Origin: Snodgrassella alvi
GTDB lineage: Bacteria > Pseudomonadota > Gammaproteobacteria > Burkholderiales > Neisseriaceae
DNA length: 64,000 nucleotides
Assembly (NCBI RefSeq): GCF_002777425.1
Contig: NZ_MDVC01000107.1
Coordinates: 62,001 to 126,000, forward strand
Direction of reading: 5' to 3'
Shown here piece by piece: positions 34,916 through 43,918 of the stretch (position 1 is its first letter; every line of letters begins with the position of its first letter). The position numbers and the translations under genes are program-made. The notes below the pieces were generated by a model, which saw nothing but the letters and a program-made list of their open reading frames with translations, did no database searches and was not told where the DNA came from.

Positions 34916-35578
34916 ATGTTAAGTGATCGCATTAAACAGGCTCGGCAGCGTATTGGCCTGTCTCAACAACAGATTGCCGATAAAATGGGCGTCTCCAAAA
35001 CTGCCGTATTCAAGTGGGAATGCGGCCATTACGAACCTAAGAATCTCGATATACTTGCCAACATATTGAGTGTCAATTTAGCGTGGCTACGAGAAGGTCG
35101 AGGCAAACCGTTTCCGACACAGACTACCGGCGTGCCTGCTGTAATTGACATTGCCCCGTACAATCAGGATGAAACACAGGTATGCCTGTATCCATCGATT
35201 GAAATGGCCGGTTATGCACATTCAAAACAGCCATACGGACAGCATTGCAAAAAATTCAGCCTGAGTACCGAGCTTCTGGCGCGTAAAAAAATCAGCCCCG
35301 AAATGGTGGTGTGCTTTCCAGTGAGAGATAACAGCATGGATCCCATCATTCCGCACGGAACAATTTTTGCCGTAGATTTAAACCGTACCAATATAATTGA
35401 CGGCAATCTGTATCTGATTAAACAGAATCACCAGTATCGCATCAGAAAACTGTATTCCATGCCTTACGATGAAGTACGCCTGCATGCCTATAACAAAGCA
35501 GAGTATCAGGATGAATACGTATCGGTTAAACATATAGTTATAGTTGGCCGCATATTCTATTATGCCGTAGGACTGTAA
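34916..35578 (+). CDS. LexA/CI-like repressor (XRE HTH plus S24 peptidase)
   Basis: A 220-residue repressor with an N-terminal HTH (QARQRIGLSQQQIADKMG, TAVFKWE) and a C-terminal S24 self-cleavage domain. The catalytic Ser lies in VRDNSMDPII near residue 141 and the general-base Lys in QYRIRKLY near residue 180. DNA damage should trigger RecA-stimulated cleavage, as in phage CI and LexA. The expected Ala-Gly cleavage site is visible as EMAGYAHS near 97-104, where Ala-Gly is followed by Tyr. It is the third regulator of this island. Confidence 0.88.
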   Translation: MLSDRIKQARQRIGLSQQQIADKMGVSKTAVFKWECGHYEPKNLDILANILSVNLAWLREGRGKPFPTQTTGVPAVIDIAPYNQDETQVCLYPSIEMAGYAHSKQPYGQHCKKFSLSTELLARKKISPEMVVCFPVRDNSMDPIIPHGTIFAVDLNRTNIIDGNLYLIKQNHQYRIRKLYSMPYDEVRLHAYNKAEYQDEYVSVKHIVIVGRIFYYAVGL

Positions 35579-36210
35579 AACAGCTTTAGTATCACATACC
35601 ATTGCAGCCAGCCAGACACTGATAGAAATTAATGCGCTCAGCTAATTCTATCGGGTATGGCTGGCCAAACCGGCTATAGCCAAGCTTATCATACCGAAAC
35701 CGCTTATAACCTAAACCATTTTCCTGATGGAAATTACCTCATAAAATAGCAGAAACTCAAAGTCAGAAATCCTCCCCACAGCTCCAGTAAGCATCTGATA
35801 GCGGATATATCCAGCGCGCCGTATTTCCCCGCCATTGATAAAAACAGAATCAGCCATGTGCCATATATACGGCAAAGGATATCCGCATGATAAAGCGCAG
35901 CAGAAGCAACATTTAAAAACCATTAAAACAACATAGATACACAAAAAAATTCACCATCACACTTGAAACACAACAGGCCTTTACAGCTTGTATCTAATGG
36001 TATAATCATAAACAATAGCATGTATAGTCAGGTTATCTGCCGCTCGTTGGTTTTAGCAAACCATCACCGCTTAACTTTATTGTTTAAAAGAATATTGCCA
36101 GCCCAAATCAAACATTCTTTATCAACATGAATTATCGGTGTAGATTAACTACTGCTTAGCACAGACAGAATACGTTATATTATTTTTAAGTTATTTTACA
36201 TAGGGATAAG
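35579..36210. other. Intergenic region before the RadC/JAB gene
   Basis: About 630 bases. A two-part hairpin lies just after the repressor stop (35607-35665). A minus-strand frame of 77 codons at 35711-35944 lacks a ribosome site and known motifs. The ATG of the next gene is preceded by an AT-rich tract that should hold its promoter. Confidence 0.5.
35607..35665. terminator. Two-part hairpin after the LexA-like gene
   Basis: Outer stem GCCAGCCA (35607-35614) with TGGCTGGC (35658-35665), inner stem GATAGAAATTA (35621-35631) with TAATTCTATC (35643-35652, one bulge). No clear T-run follows. Confidence 0.4.
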
Positions 36211-36906
36211 ATGGATATTAAACTGACCAAAAATGACAAACGCTATATCCAGAACACAGACGACGTATACAGCATCATGCAGCGCGTATTATTGCGTGAA
36301 AACAAAATTGACCAAGAAAAAGAACATTTCTGGATCATCGGCATGAATCTGCGCGGTTATATCCTGTATATCGAACTGATTGCGCTCGGCACCTATAAAG
36401 CAGTCAACATCGAGCCCATGAACGTGTTTCGCGTAGCCGTAATGAAAAACGCTTCACGCGTGATTATCGTACATAACCATCCATCCGGCTCGCTAACCCC
36501 TTCTGAGGACGATAAAGACACCACCGACCGCTTAATTCAGGTTGCCCGCATTTTAAATATCGAGCTTACCGACCACCTGATTATCACCCCCAGAAGCTAC
36601 ATCAGCTTTCGCACCATCAGACTGATGGAAGAGCTCGAACAAAGCCTGAAATATGTACCGCCTTACCAAGTGGTTGAACGGATACGCAAAGAAGAGAAGA
36701 AAATCGCCAAAGAACAACTGGCGGTTGAAAAGAGCAAGACTAAAACAGCACGGCAAAAAGCAAAAGAGATAAAAGAAAAAGCTGATTCCGAGAAAAAAGC
36801 ATTGATTAATGTTTTATTGGAAAAAGGTGTATCCATTGAAGATATTGCCAAGATTTTAGAAATCACCCCTATAGCAGTTGAGAGATTGATTAATAAAACG
36901 GAATGA
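36211..36906 (+). CDS. RadC/JAB-domain protein with coiled-coil tail
   Basis: The first 150 residues are a RadC-type JAMM/MPN domain with HNHPSGSLTPSEDD (residues about 91-104), the zinc-binding JAMM motif. The tail from about 155 is a Lys/Glu-rich coiled coil (VEKSKTKTARQKAKEI) followed by LLEKGVSIEDIAKILEI, a small helix-turn-helix-like segment of the type at the ends of Rpn family transposase-like nucleases. RadC-like JAB proteins often travel with mobile elements and defence islands; catalytic function in bacteria is unclear. RBS AGGGATAAG. Convergent with the KAP gene. Confidence 0.85.
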   Translation: MDIKLTKNDKRYIQNTDDVYSIMQRVLLRENKIDQEKEHFWIIGMNLRGYILYIELIALGTYKAVNIEPMNVFRVAVMKNASRVIIVHNHPSGSLTPSEDDKDTTDRLIQVARILNIELTDHLIITPRSYISFRTIRLMEELEQSLKYVPPYQVVERIRKEEKKIAKEQLAVEKSKTKTARQKAKEIKEKADSEKKALINVLLEKGVSIEDIAKILEITPIAVERLINKTE

Positions 36907-36927
36907 TGTAACAACAAATAAAATGGT

Positions 36928-36957
36928 AAGCCGCAAGCCAGCTTGCGGCTTTATTAT
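36928..36957. terminator. Terminator between RadC/JAB and KAP genes
   Basis: AAGCCGCAAGC (36928-36938) pairs with GCTTGCGGCTT (36941-36951), with a T-rich tail on the plus strand. It lies 22 bases after the RadC stop and just past the convergent KAP stop, so it may serve both. Confidence 0.8.
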
Positions 36958-36969
36958 TTATTCCAGTGA

Positions 36970-39099
36970 TTAATCCTTTTCAGGATGATTATGTAGCCAC
37001 AAAAATTGTTGTATAAACAGCTCCCCTGCATTTGGATTTTCTTTCCAAGGATTTTTTGGATAATCATCTGGTATATCAAGCAAATGAGAAAAATTCTCTT
37101 CAATGCTTTCAATAAAAGCAGACACATCTATTTTTTCAGTTAAACTATTATATTGCTCCCTTGTAAAATCAGCTTTATATTGACCTGCCGCACTCCATGC
37201 TGTTGGCACATATGCGGTAAGCAAACGTATAATGGCCGTAGGGTCTTGAGCAATTAATTGCATAACATAATCATTAACGCAATAATTGTTAACATACTTA
37301 TGTAATATATCAAAGATATGAGATAAATACTCAGAATAATCTACAATAATATCTTCACCTTGAGCTATATGTTTTTCTATAATATTTCTACCTAAATATC
37401 TGCCAAATTGATTGATACATTCATCTGAAAAGCATTTTTTTTCTGGTCTTTCTTCATCCTCGCTACTCAACCAGCGGAAAAGTGCTACTTTGAACGCAAG
37501 AGATGAAGTAATATCAATATATGTATAAACTAATTCTGCTCTTTTATCTTGTTCAACATTTTGAATTAAATCACCTGATAACATAGTGAATTGATCTAGC
37601 GCTGTTAAGAAACTTGATAATGTTTCAGAATTAGGCATTAATTCACTTTTCTGGGCTATTGCAATTGTTAATGGATAAGCAATGTTACTTGGAATACTAT
37701 TGGCTTTATTCGTCAATTTTTGAATAATATTGCCTGCATTATCAGTATTTATTAAACCATTTAATGGATTTTCATCTTCATGAAAAACGGGGTGCCAAGA
37801 CGCTAAGTTTAATAATAAAGAAGATATAGCCGAATCAGCAACTTCGCCATTTGGAACTGAATACAAAAAATATTTTGAAAAATAATTTTCTGAACAAATA
37901 CGTTGACCCAAATCCCATTTTTGATAAGATTCAAAATTAAAAGGAATTTTTTTAGATCTCGGATTTAAATTAGGAAATAATTGCATTAATAATCTGATAA
38001 TATTTTCTTTATTAATATGTGGCAAATCAAATGCGGTATTAATAATATCTTCTATTTGCTTTTTTACTGATTCACTATTTTGTTTCTGGAATGTTCCTGT
38101 AAAAAAATTCTTATGGTTTCTAATAGCTTCATATAAAGATGGATAAAAAATTCTAACGCCCTCAATAAGCATTAAATCAACAGGATTAACTTCACCTTTT
38201 AATAGAGGAAGAGAAAATAACAACGCATTACCATAGAGTTTAGCTCTGCGAGGCGTACATAATTGTTCATTAAAGGCACTAAAATAATAGTGACGAAACG
38301 TTCGATATTGTTCATCAGTAAGCTTAATTTCAGCTACAGTTAAAGCATTATTAATATTATTGAGACAAAATTGTTGTAAATTTTTATTATCTATTGCAGG
38401 TAAATATAAGGGTATTTGGATGATTTTCTCTAGAAATGCTTCACCGGCATGATGATTAGCACCCGCATATCTCTCTTGTAATGATGAAGCCACAATATCT
38501 TTATCAAAGGCTAAAATATAGGCTGTATATTTAAAATCGGCGATTAATTTAACAATTTTAAATAATAATTGGATTTCTGCCTTATCCAATCTATCCACAT
38601 CATCAATTAAAATAAGAACTCGCTTTTGGGCTTTTTCTAATGCAGCTTCAATTCTCTTTTTCAATTCATCTGTATCAACTTTTTTGATGAAGTGACTAAT
38701 TATATTACCCAGCCAGCCCAAATTTATTGCTTCTCCAGCATGTGGCGCTAAGTTTTTTACTAAATCCTTAAAATAATCACCCTTTTTAATTAATTTAGTA
38801 TCTAATGCCTCCGCAATGGTAAAAAAGAAACCTTTTAATAAATCATTTTCAGTACCGTAACGCCACGGATTAAACTTGATGCAAATAACTTTTTCTTCAG
38901 ATTTGAGGGATTGCTGTATAAAGTTTAGAACGGAAGTTTTTCCATCTCCCCATACCCCATATAGCCCAATCACAAGACCACTTGGATCCTCTCTTCTCGC
39001 AATCACTTGTCCAACTCTTTCTGCAAATTTCCATCGAGAAAATTTATCTTCTTCTTTTGATGAAACCGGCGCATCAGCAGAAAAATGTTGATTGGTCAT
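36970..39099 (-). CDS. KAP family P-loop NTPase
   Basis: The 709-residue protein begins with GLYGVWGDGKTSVLNF (Walker A at 48-56), then FNPWRYGTENDLLKGFFF, a KAP hallmark. The Walker B RVLILIDDVDRLDKAE is near residue 170. The C-terminal 450 residues are AT-rich-coded, alpha-helical, and not recognised. There is no obvious long transmembrane insertion of the sort found in some KAP NTPases. KAP proteins include phage-exclusion factors such as PifA, and several are membrane-linked; a defence role is plausible but unproven. AGAGGTGAT precedes the ATG. Low GC suggests transfer. Confidence 0.88.
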   Translation of the reverse strand: MTNQHFSADAPVSSKEEDKFSRWKFAERVGQVIARREDPSGLVIGLYGVWGDGKTSVLNFIQQSLKSEEKVICIKFNPWRYGTENDLLKGFFFTIAEALDTKLIKKGDYFKDLVKNLAPHAGEAINLGWLGNIISHFIKKVDTDELKKRIEAALEKAQKRVLILIDDVDRLDKAEIQLLFKIVKLIADFKYTAYILAFDKDIVASSLQERYAGANHHAGEAFLEKIIQIPLYLPAIDNKNLQQFCLNNINNALTVAEIKLTDEQYRTFRHYYFSAFNEQLCTPRRAKLYGNALLFSLPLLKGEVNPVDLMLIEGVRIFYPSLYEAIRNHKNFFTGTFQKQNSESVKKQIEDIINTAFDLPHINKENIIRLLMQLFPNLNPRSKKIPFNFESYQKWDLGQRICSENYFSKYFLYSVPNGEVADSAISSLLLNLASWHPVFHEDENPLNGLINTDNAGNIIQKLTNKANSIPSNIAYPLTIAIAQKSELMPNSETLSSFLTALDQFTMLSGDLIQNVEQDKRAELVYTYIDITSSLAFKVALFRWLSSEDEERPEKKCFSDECINQFGRYLGRNIIEKHIAQGEDIIVDYSEYLSHIFDILHKYVNNYCVNDYVMQLIAQDPTAIIRLLTAYVPTAWSAAGQYKADFTREQYNSLTEKIDVSAFIESIEENFSHLLDIPDDYPKNPWKENPNAGELFIQQFLWLHNHPEKD

Positions 39100-39647
39100 A
39101 TTGGTATCACCTCTATAATTGTTTGATGAGTTAATTATAATTAGTTTTAACTTAACTTTTTTTAGTGATTTTTGAATTATATATATTGCTTTAATTTAAT
39201 TGAAATACCAGATATATAAAAATTTTTTCTCTGACAAAGCCATTACAAATTAGTCAAATACCACCCTTACGCACCTTGCACCGTAGAACGGCAAGCCAGA
39301 GCGTTTTGTTTGAAACCCTCGCTAGCCTGTATCAATATAGTACAGTTGTCAGCTTGGCTGATGTGAATATTGTTTGCCATTTAAGCACATGCCTTGCAGA
39401 ATAATCGGTCTGTTCGTGGCCGTATTTTTTTGTATGGTACAAATCATGCAAACATAAATATATAAACAAAAAGTCTGGAAAAAATAATAAAACATTTATA
39501 CAAAATCATATTTATAGGCAGCATGCACCAAAATATGTAATTAATGATGAATATTAATAAATAATGAAATTGTCATGTGATAACCTGTTACAATTTATGC
39601 ATAAATTCGCGTAGATTTGCATTTATCCATAGAAACGAGGTTGAATT
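39100..39647. other. AT-rich right edge of the accessory island and ldh leader
   Basis: About 550 bases upstream of both the KAP gene and ldh, so it should contain divergent promoters. Short GC-rich pieces (near 39270-39340) sit in AT-rich DNA, and may be old sequence from before the island. No coding sequence or attachment repeat could be recognised. Confidence 0.5.
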
Positions 39648-40625
39648 ATGTTGCAGCCCACTAATGCTAAAAACCATCAGAAAATTGTGCTGGTTGGTGC
39701 CGGTGCTGTTGGTTCTACTTTTGCTTATGCAGCTACTCTTCAAGGTATCGGTCAGGAGCTGGTGATTGTCGACGTTGCCCGGGACAAGGCGCATGGAGAT
39801 GCCAAAGATATTGCCGATGCTTTACTGTTTACCTACCCGAAAAACATTTACGCTGGCGATTACAGCGATGCTGCCGATGCTGATATCGTCGTGATTACCG
39901 CTGGTGCAGCACAGAAACCGGGTGAATCGCGTCTGGATTTGGTTAACCGCAACTTGCATATCATTAAAAGTATCGTAACTCATATCGTCGAATCGGGCTT
40001 TAATGGTATTTTTCTGGTGGCGTCCAATCCGGTGGATATTCTTACCTATGCCACATGGAAATTATCCGGTTTTCCGGCAGAACGGGTAATCGGTTCCGGC
40101 ACTTCACTGGATTCTGCCCGTTTATGTAAATATGTAGGCTATCTGTTTGATGTCGACCCGCGTACTGTGAGTGGCTATATGCTTGGTGAACATGGCGATA
40201 CTGAATTTCCGGCTTGGTCACACCTGAGTGTAGGCGGTTTGACTATGGCAGAATGGATTAAAAATGACCCGCGCTTTACCGAAGCCGATTTAGACACTAT
40301 TGCCGACCGCGTAGTTAATGCTGCTTACGATATTATCCGCCTCAAGGGGGCAACTTATTATGGTGTCGGCGCGGCACTGGCTCGTATCTGTCGGGCGCTG
40401 CTGGACGATGAAAACACCATTTTGCCTGTTTCCGCCTATCTGAACGGCCAGTATGGTGTTCAGGATATGTATATTGGTACGCCGGCCGTGCTCAACCGTC
40501 ATGGTGTCCGTCAGGTAATTGAAATTCCGCTGAATGAAAAAGAGCAGGGCTTAATGCGTGCCTCAGCCAGCCAACTGGATGAAGTGATGCGCAATACCTT
40601 TGCCGAAATCGGTATACAACGTTAA
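39648..40625 (+). CDS. ldh: NAD-dependent L-lactate dehydrogenase
   Basis: Interconverts pyruvate and L-lactate. The 325-residue protein has the Rossmann loop VGAGAVGST at 16-24, the catalytic Arg-Asp region VNRNLHIIK, SGTSLDSARLCKYVG and the catalytic His in MLGEHGDTEFPAW. These features are typical of the Bacillus/Lactobacillus type of LDH. Its context, beside an AT-rich island and cysJ, and the Gram-positive-like sequence suggest it may have been acquired. The gene has CGAGG upstream of the ATG and a clean terminator after. Confidence 0.95.
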   Translation: MLQPTNAKNHQKIVLVGAGAVGSTFAYAATLQGIGQELVIVDVARDKAHGDAKDIADALLFTYPKNIYAGDYSDAADADIVVITAGAAQKPGESRLDLVNRNLHIIKSIVTHIVESGFNGIFLVASNPVDILTYATWKLSGFPAERVIGSGTSLDSARLCKYVGYLFDVDPRTVSGYMLGEHGDTEFPAWSHLSVGGLTMAEWIKNDPRFTEADLDTIADRVVNAAYDIIRLKGATYYGVGAALARICRALLDDENTILPVSAYLNGQYGVQDMYIGTPAVLNRHGVRQVIEIPLNEKEQGLMRASASQLDEVMRNTFAEIGIQR

Positions 40626-40662
40626 GCACGACAGTCTGGAGAAGTCAGACTATGCGTTTCTG

Positions 40663-40685
40663 GGCAGCCCGCCGGCTGCCTTTTT
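40663..40685 (+). terminator. Terminator of ldh
   Basis: GGCAGCC (40663-40669) with GGCTGCC (40674-40680), CGCC loop, then TTTTTA. Textbook intrinsic terminator 38 bases past the stop. Confidence 0.88.
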
Positions 40686-40815
40686 ACATATGCTTGTCGC
40701 TTCTAACTAAATAAGCGCCATTTCTTTCTCAAAAATCTTTGTGCTTGCTAGTATGGCTGAATTGTTTTTAGCAGCCTGTAAATGAAATTAATCATAATTT
40801 TATCGAGCACAAGCC

Positions 40816-42597
40816 ATGACCATACCCCTATCCCCCGAATTGCTGCAATCACTCGCGCAGCTATCGCCCACGCAGCTAGCATGGTTATCTGGCTATGCAT
40901 GGGCAACCAGCCAGCAGGGAAGTGCTGCTGCTCCGGTAGCCGTTCCTGTAGCCAGTGCTGCCGCAGCAGTTGTGGCACGTAAAGTACTGGTTTTATCCGC
41001 CTCACAAACCGGCAATGCCCGCCGTGTGGCAGAAAGTCTGCAACTGAAACTTGAAGCCGCGGGCATTAATGCTACCCTCTGTGCCAGTGGCGACTACAAA
41101 AGCAAGCAGCTTGCCAGTGAAGATATTCTGCTGCTGGTTACTTCCACTCAGGGGGAGGGTGAACCACCGGAAGAAGTCTTACCGCTGTATAAATATCTGT
41201 TCGGTAAAAAAGCCCCCGCACTTAATCAGCTTCATTTTGCCGTACTGGGACTGGGCGACAGCAGCTATCCGCAATTTTGTCAGTGTGCTAAAGATTTTGA
41301 CCAGCAGCTAGCACAACTGGGTGCCCAGCGTCTTGCCGAGCGGGTAGATTGCGATGTTGACTATCAAAGCAGCGCAGCAGCGTGGCAGGATAAAATCGTT
41401 GCTCTGATTAGCGCCCTGAATAGCAGTCATGCCGGTGTGAGTAATGAGGTACAGCAAAGTGTGGTTGCCGCCCAGACGGCGGTATTTACTAAAGAAGCCC
41501 CTTTCACGGCCAGCCTGAGTGTACGGCAGAGAATTACAACGCCCAATGCCGGCAAAGACGTTGAACACATTGAAATTGATTTGGCCGGTTCCGGTATCCG
41601 CTATCAGCCCGGTGATGCACTGGGCGTGTTTTATCAGAACGCTCCTATGCTGGTCAGCGAAATTCTGCAACATACGCAGGTGGATAAGGATACACCGGTG
41701 CGTTTGGCGGATGGCCGCGAGGTGACTATTGAACAGGCATTACAAAACGAGCTGGATATTACGCAGACTACACCAGCTTTGGTACAGGCTTATGCGCAGC
41801 AGGCACATATTGCCGAACTGGATGGCATCATTGCTGATGCTGCTGCCTTGCAACAGTTTATCGCCACCACGCCGCCGGTAAGCGTATTGGCTTCCTATCC
41901 GCAGCTACTCAGTGCGCAGACACTGCATGACCTCTTCCGCCCGCTGACACCACGCCTGTATTCCATTGCCTCCAGTCAGGACGAGGTTGGGGAAGAAGTT
42001 CATTTAACAGTGGGGGTTGTGCGCTTTAGCCAGCGTGGCCGGCAATATACCGGCGGTGCTTCGGGTTTTCTTGGTGAATATTTGCAGGAGGGTGGAGCGG
42101 TACGGGTATTTGTGGAAGAAAATCACCGATTCCGCTTACCCGAAGACGGTAATACGCCTATCATTATGATTGGCGCCGGCACCGGCATTGCCCCGTTTCG
42201 CGCATTTATGCAGCAGCGTGATGCCAATGGCGACGCGGGCGAAAACTGGCTGGTTTTCGGTAATCAGAAATTTACCGATGATTTTCTTTATCAGGCTGAA
42301 TGGTTGCAATACCGCAAAAGCGGGTTATTGACTCGTTACGACTTTGCCTGGAGCCGGCAGGGCAACGAAAAAGTCTATGTGCAGCATAAACTGCGTGAAC
42401 AGGCCGCGGATATCTGGGCATGGTTACAGCGAGGAGCACATATTTATGTTTGCGGCGATGCCAGCAAAATGGCACATGATGTTGAGCAGGCATTGCTGGA
42501 TATCGTGGCCACTCACGGGCAGCTTAGCCTTGAAGATGCCGATGACTACCTGAGTGAGCTGCGGCAGCAGCAGCGTTATCAGCGGGATGTGTATTAA
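40816..42597 (+). CDS. cysJ: Sulfite reductase flavoprotein (alpha) subunit
   Basis: NADPH flavoprotein that feeds electrons to CysI for sulfite to sulfide. The 593-residue protein has the flavodoxin part (SASQTGNARRVAE, STQGEGEPPEE), a connecting domain, and the FAD/NADPH domains (TPRLYSIASSQ, GAGTGIAPFRAFMQQRD, and the C-terminal YVCGDASKMAHDVEQAL). It ends in DVY with Tyr, as usual for CysJ. CysI is not found downstream, where an acyltransferase follows after 93 bases. Its partner should therefore lie elsewhere in the genome, while cysG, cysH, cysD and cysN lie about 8-13 kb upstream. Confidence 0.94.
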   Translation: MTIPLSPELLQSLAQLSPTQLAWLSGYAWATSQQGSAAAPVAVPVASAAAAVVARKVLVLSASQTGNARRVAESLQLKLEAAGINATLCASGDYKSKQLASEDILLLVTSTQGEGEPPEEVLPLYKYLFGKKAPALNQLHFAVLGLGDSSYPQFCQCAKDFDQQLAQLGAQRLAERVDCDVDYQSSAAAWQDKIVALISALNSSHAGVSNEVQQSVVAAQTAVFTKEAPFTASLSVRQRITTPNAGKDVEHIEIDLAGSGIRYQPGDALGVFYQNAPMLVSEILQHTQVDKDTPVRLADGREVTIEQALQNELDITQTTPALVQAYAQQAHIAELDGIIADAAALQQFIATTPPVSVLASYPQLLSAQTLHDLFRPLTPRLYSIASSQDEVGEEVHLTVGVVRFSQRGRQYTGGASGFLGEYLQEGGAVRVFVEENHRFRLPEDGNTPIIMIGAGTGIAPFRAFMQQRDANGDAGENWLVFGNQKFTDDFLYQAEWLQYRKSGLLTRYDFAWSRQGNEKVYVQHKLREQAADIWAWLQRGAHIYVCGDASKMAHDVEQALLDIVATHGQLSLEDADDYLSELRQQQRYQRDVY

Positions 42598-42690
42598 CAG
42601 CCATGCATTATGATGGAAACGAGATTCACAAACCCTGACCAAACCCATTAATATCGGGTTGTGTCCAACCTTTGCCAGCTTGCAGGGATT

Positions 42691-43827
42691 ATGCTTCAAT
42701 CATATCAGATGTTTGGCTGGATACTGGGATTATTACTGCTGTGCTGGGCAGTATTCAGTTCGCGGCTGTTTGTATTTATGGATAATCCCGGCAGCCGGCG
42801 GATAGAGCGGCTGGATGGCCTGCGCTTTCTGCTGGCATTCAGCGTAGCCATGCATCATTATGTTTACAGCTATTATTATCTGCATGGCCAGCCGTGGACA
42901 CCGGCTGTATTTGCGCATAATCCGCTCAACCTGCGCATGGGCGTATTCGGCGTTACCCTGTTTTTCATGCTCTCAGGCTATCTGTTTGCCCAATCCAGCC
43001 CGGCATCGTGGCTGCATTTTTATCTGAAGCGCTTCTTGCGCATTGCCCCGATATTTTATTTGTCTTCATGCTGCTGTGTGCTGCTGGCACTGTATCTGCA
43101 ACGGCATACACTGGTAAGCCGCGATATGCTGCTAAACCTGTATTATTGGTTTGATGCCGGCATTACCGGTGTCAAACCGCCATTGTTTGACATGAGGGAT
43201 GCACGGCTGATTAATGCTGGTGTAGCGTGGACATTATACTGGGAATGGGCTTTTTACTTTTCCCTGCCGCTGTTGTGCTTTGTACGCCAGAAAACCGGCC
43301 AGCTACCACTGGCAATCAGCGTGTTATTTATCGCCGTCTATTGTGTCGCCCCGTTTAATCAGCAAAAAGCCTATTTCATCGCCTGCTTTGCCGTGGGCGC
43401 ACTGGCCAGAATAGTGCCAGAATCGATACAGATACCGAAAAAGCTGTGTGACAGCGCAATTGTGCTGTTATTGGTGCTGATTTTCAGCATCACCACTGGC
43501 CGCTACTACATCAACTTCCTGCCCCTGTTTGCCCTGCTGTTTATCCTGATAGCGCTGGGCGGCGATATATTTGGGCTGCTCCGGCTGAAAGCCTTTGTAC
43601 GGCTTGGTGATGCCAGTTACAGCATTTATTTGTTACATGGCATTGGCTGGTTCTGTTTGAATAAATATATTGCAGTGCACAATCTGGTTTTAAATCGTAC
43701 TCAGTACACATTACTGTCCACCGCAGTCATGTTTGTATTACTGGTTATCTGTACTTTAACTTATCAGTATATTGAAAAGCCGTTTATGGCTTTGGGACGG
43801 CGTAAGTCTCCGTGGCTGAAAGAATAG
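42691..43827 (+). CDS. Membrane acyltransferase (acyltransferase 3 family, OafA/YrhL-like)
   Basis: A multi-pass membrane enzyme that O-acylates a surface sugar or peptidoglycan. The 378-residue protein has about ten hydrophobic segments. The family motif RLDGLRFLLAFSVAMHHYVY, with the catalytic His, is near residue 40. The start at ATG 42691 follows AGGGA; an upstream GTG at 42661 is less likely. It may modify LPS/capsule glycans; the acceptor cannot be predicted. It is 93 bases downstream of cysJ, same strand, but functionally unrelated to sulfur. Confidence 0.88.
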   Translation: MLQSYQMFGWILGLLLLCWAVFSSRLFVFMDNPGSRRIERLDGLRFLLAFSVAMHHYVYSYYYLHGQPWTPAVFAHNPLNLRMGVFGVTLFFMLSGYLFAQSSPASWLHFYLKRFLRIAPIFYLSSCCCVLLALYLQRHTLVSRDMLLNLYYWFDAGITGVKPPLFDMRDARLINAGVAWTLYWEWAFYFSLPLLCFVRQKTGQLPLAISVLFIAVYCVAPFNQQKAYFIACFAVGALARIVPESIQIPKKLCDSAIVLLLVLIFSITTGRYYINFLPLFALLFILIALGGDIFGLLRLKAFVRLGDASYSIYLLHGIGWFCLNKYIAVHNLVLNRTQYTLLSTAVMFVLLVICTLTYQYIEKPFMALGRRKSPWLKE

Positions 43828-43848
43828 GTTTCAGACATTACATGATAT

Positions 43849-43887
43849 CTGCCCGGAATAGTTACACTATCCCGGGCAGTTTTCTTT
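43849..43887. terminator. Terminator between the acyltransferase and MFS genes
   Basis: CTGCCCGGAATAG (43849-43861) pairs with CTATCCCGGGCAG (43867-43879), with one mismatch and a TTTTCTTT tail. It lies between convergent genes and may serve both. Confidence 0.78.
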
Positions 43888-43918
43888 ATACAGTATCTGG
43901 GTGTTATTTCAGGAATAA

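Noticed and set aside
34608..35944. Minus-strand frames of 77 codons in the regulatory island
   Set aside because: No ribosome site, no motif; they overlap palindromes and promoter-like DNA.
32783..39647. Complete prophage
   Set aside because: Regulators are present but no integrase, transposase, capsid or lysis gene was found, so only remnants or a satellite are possible.
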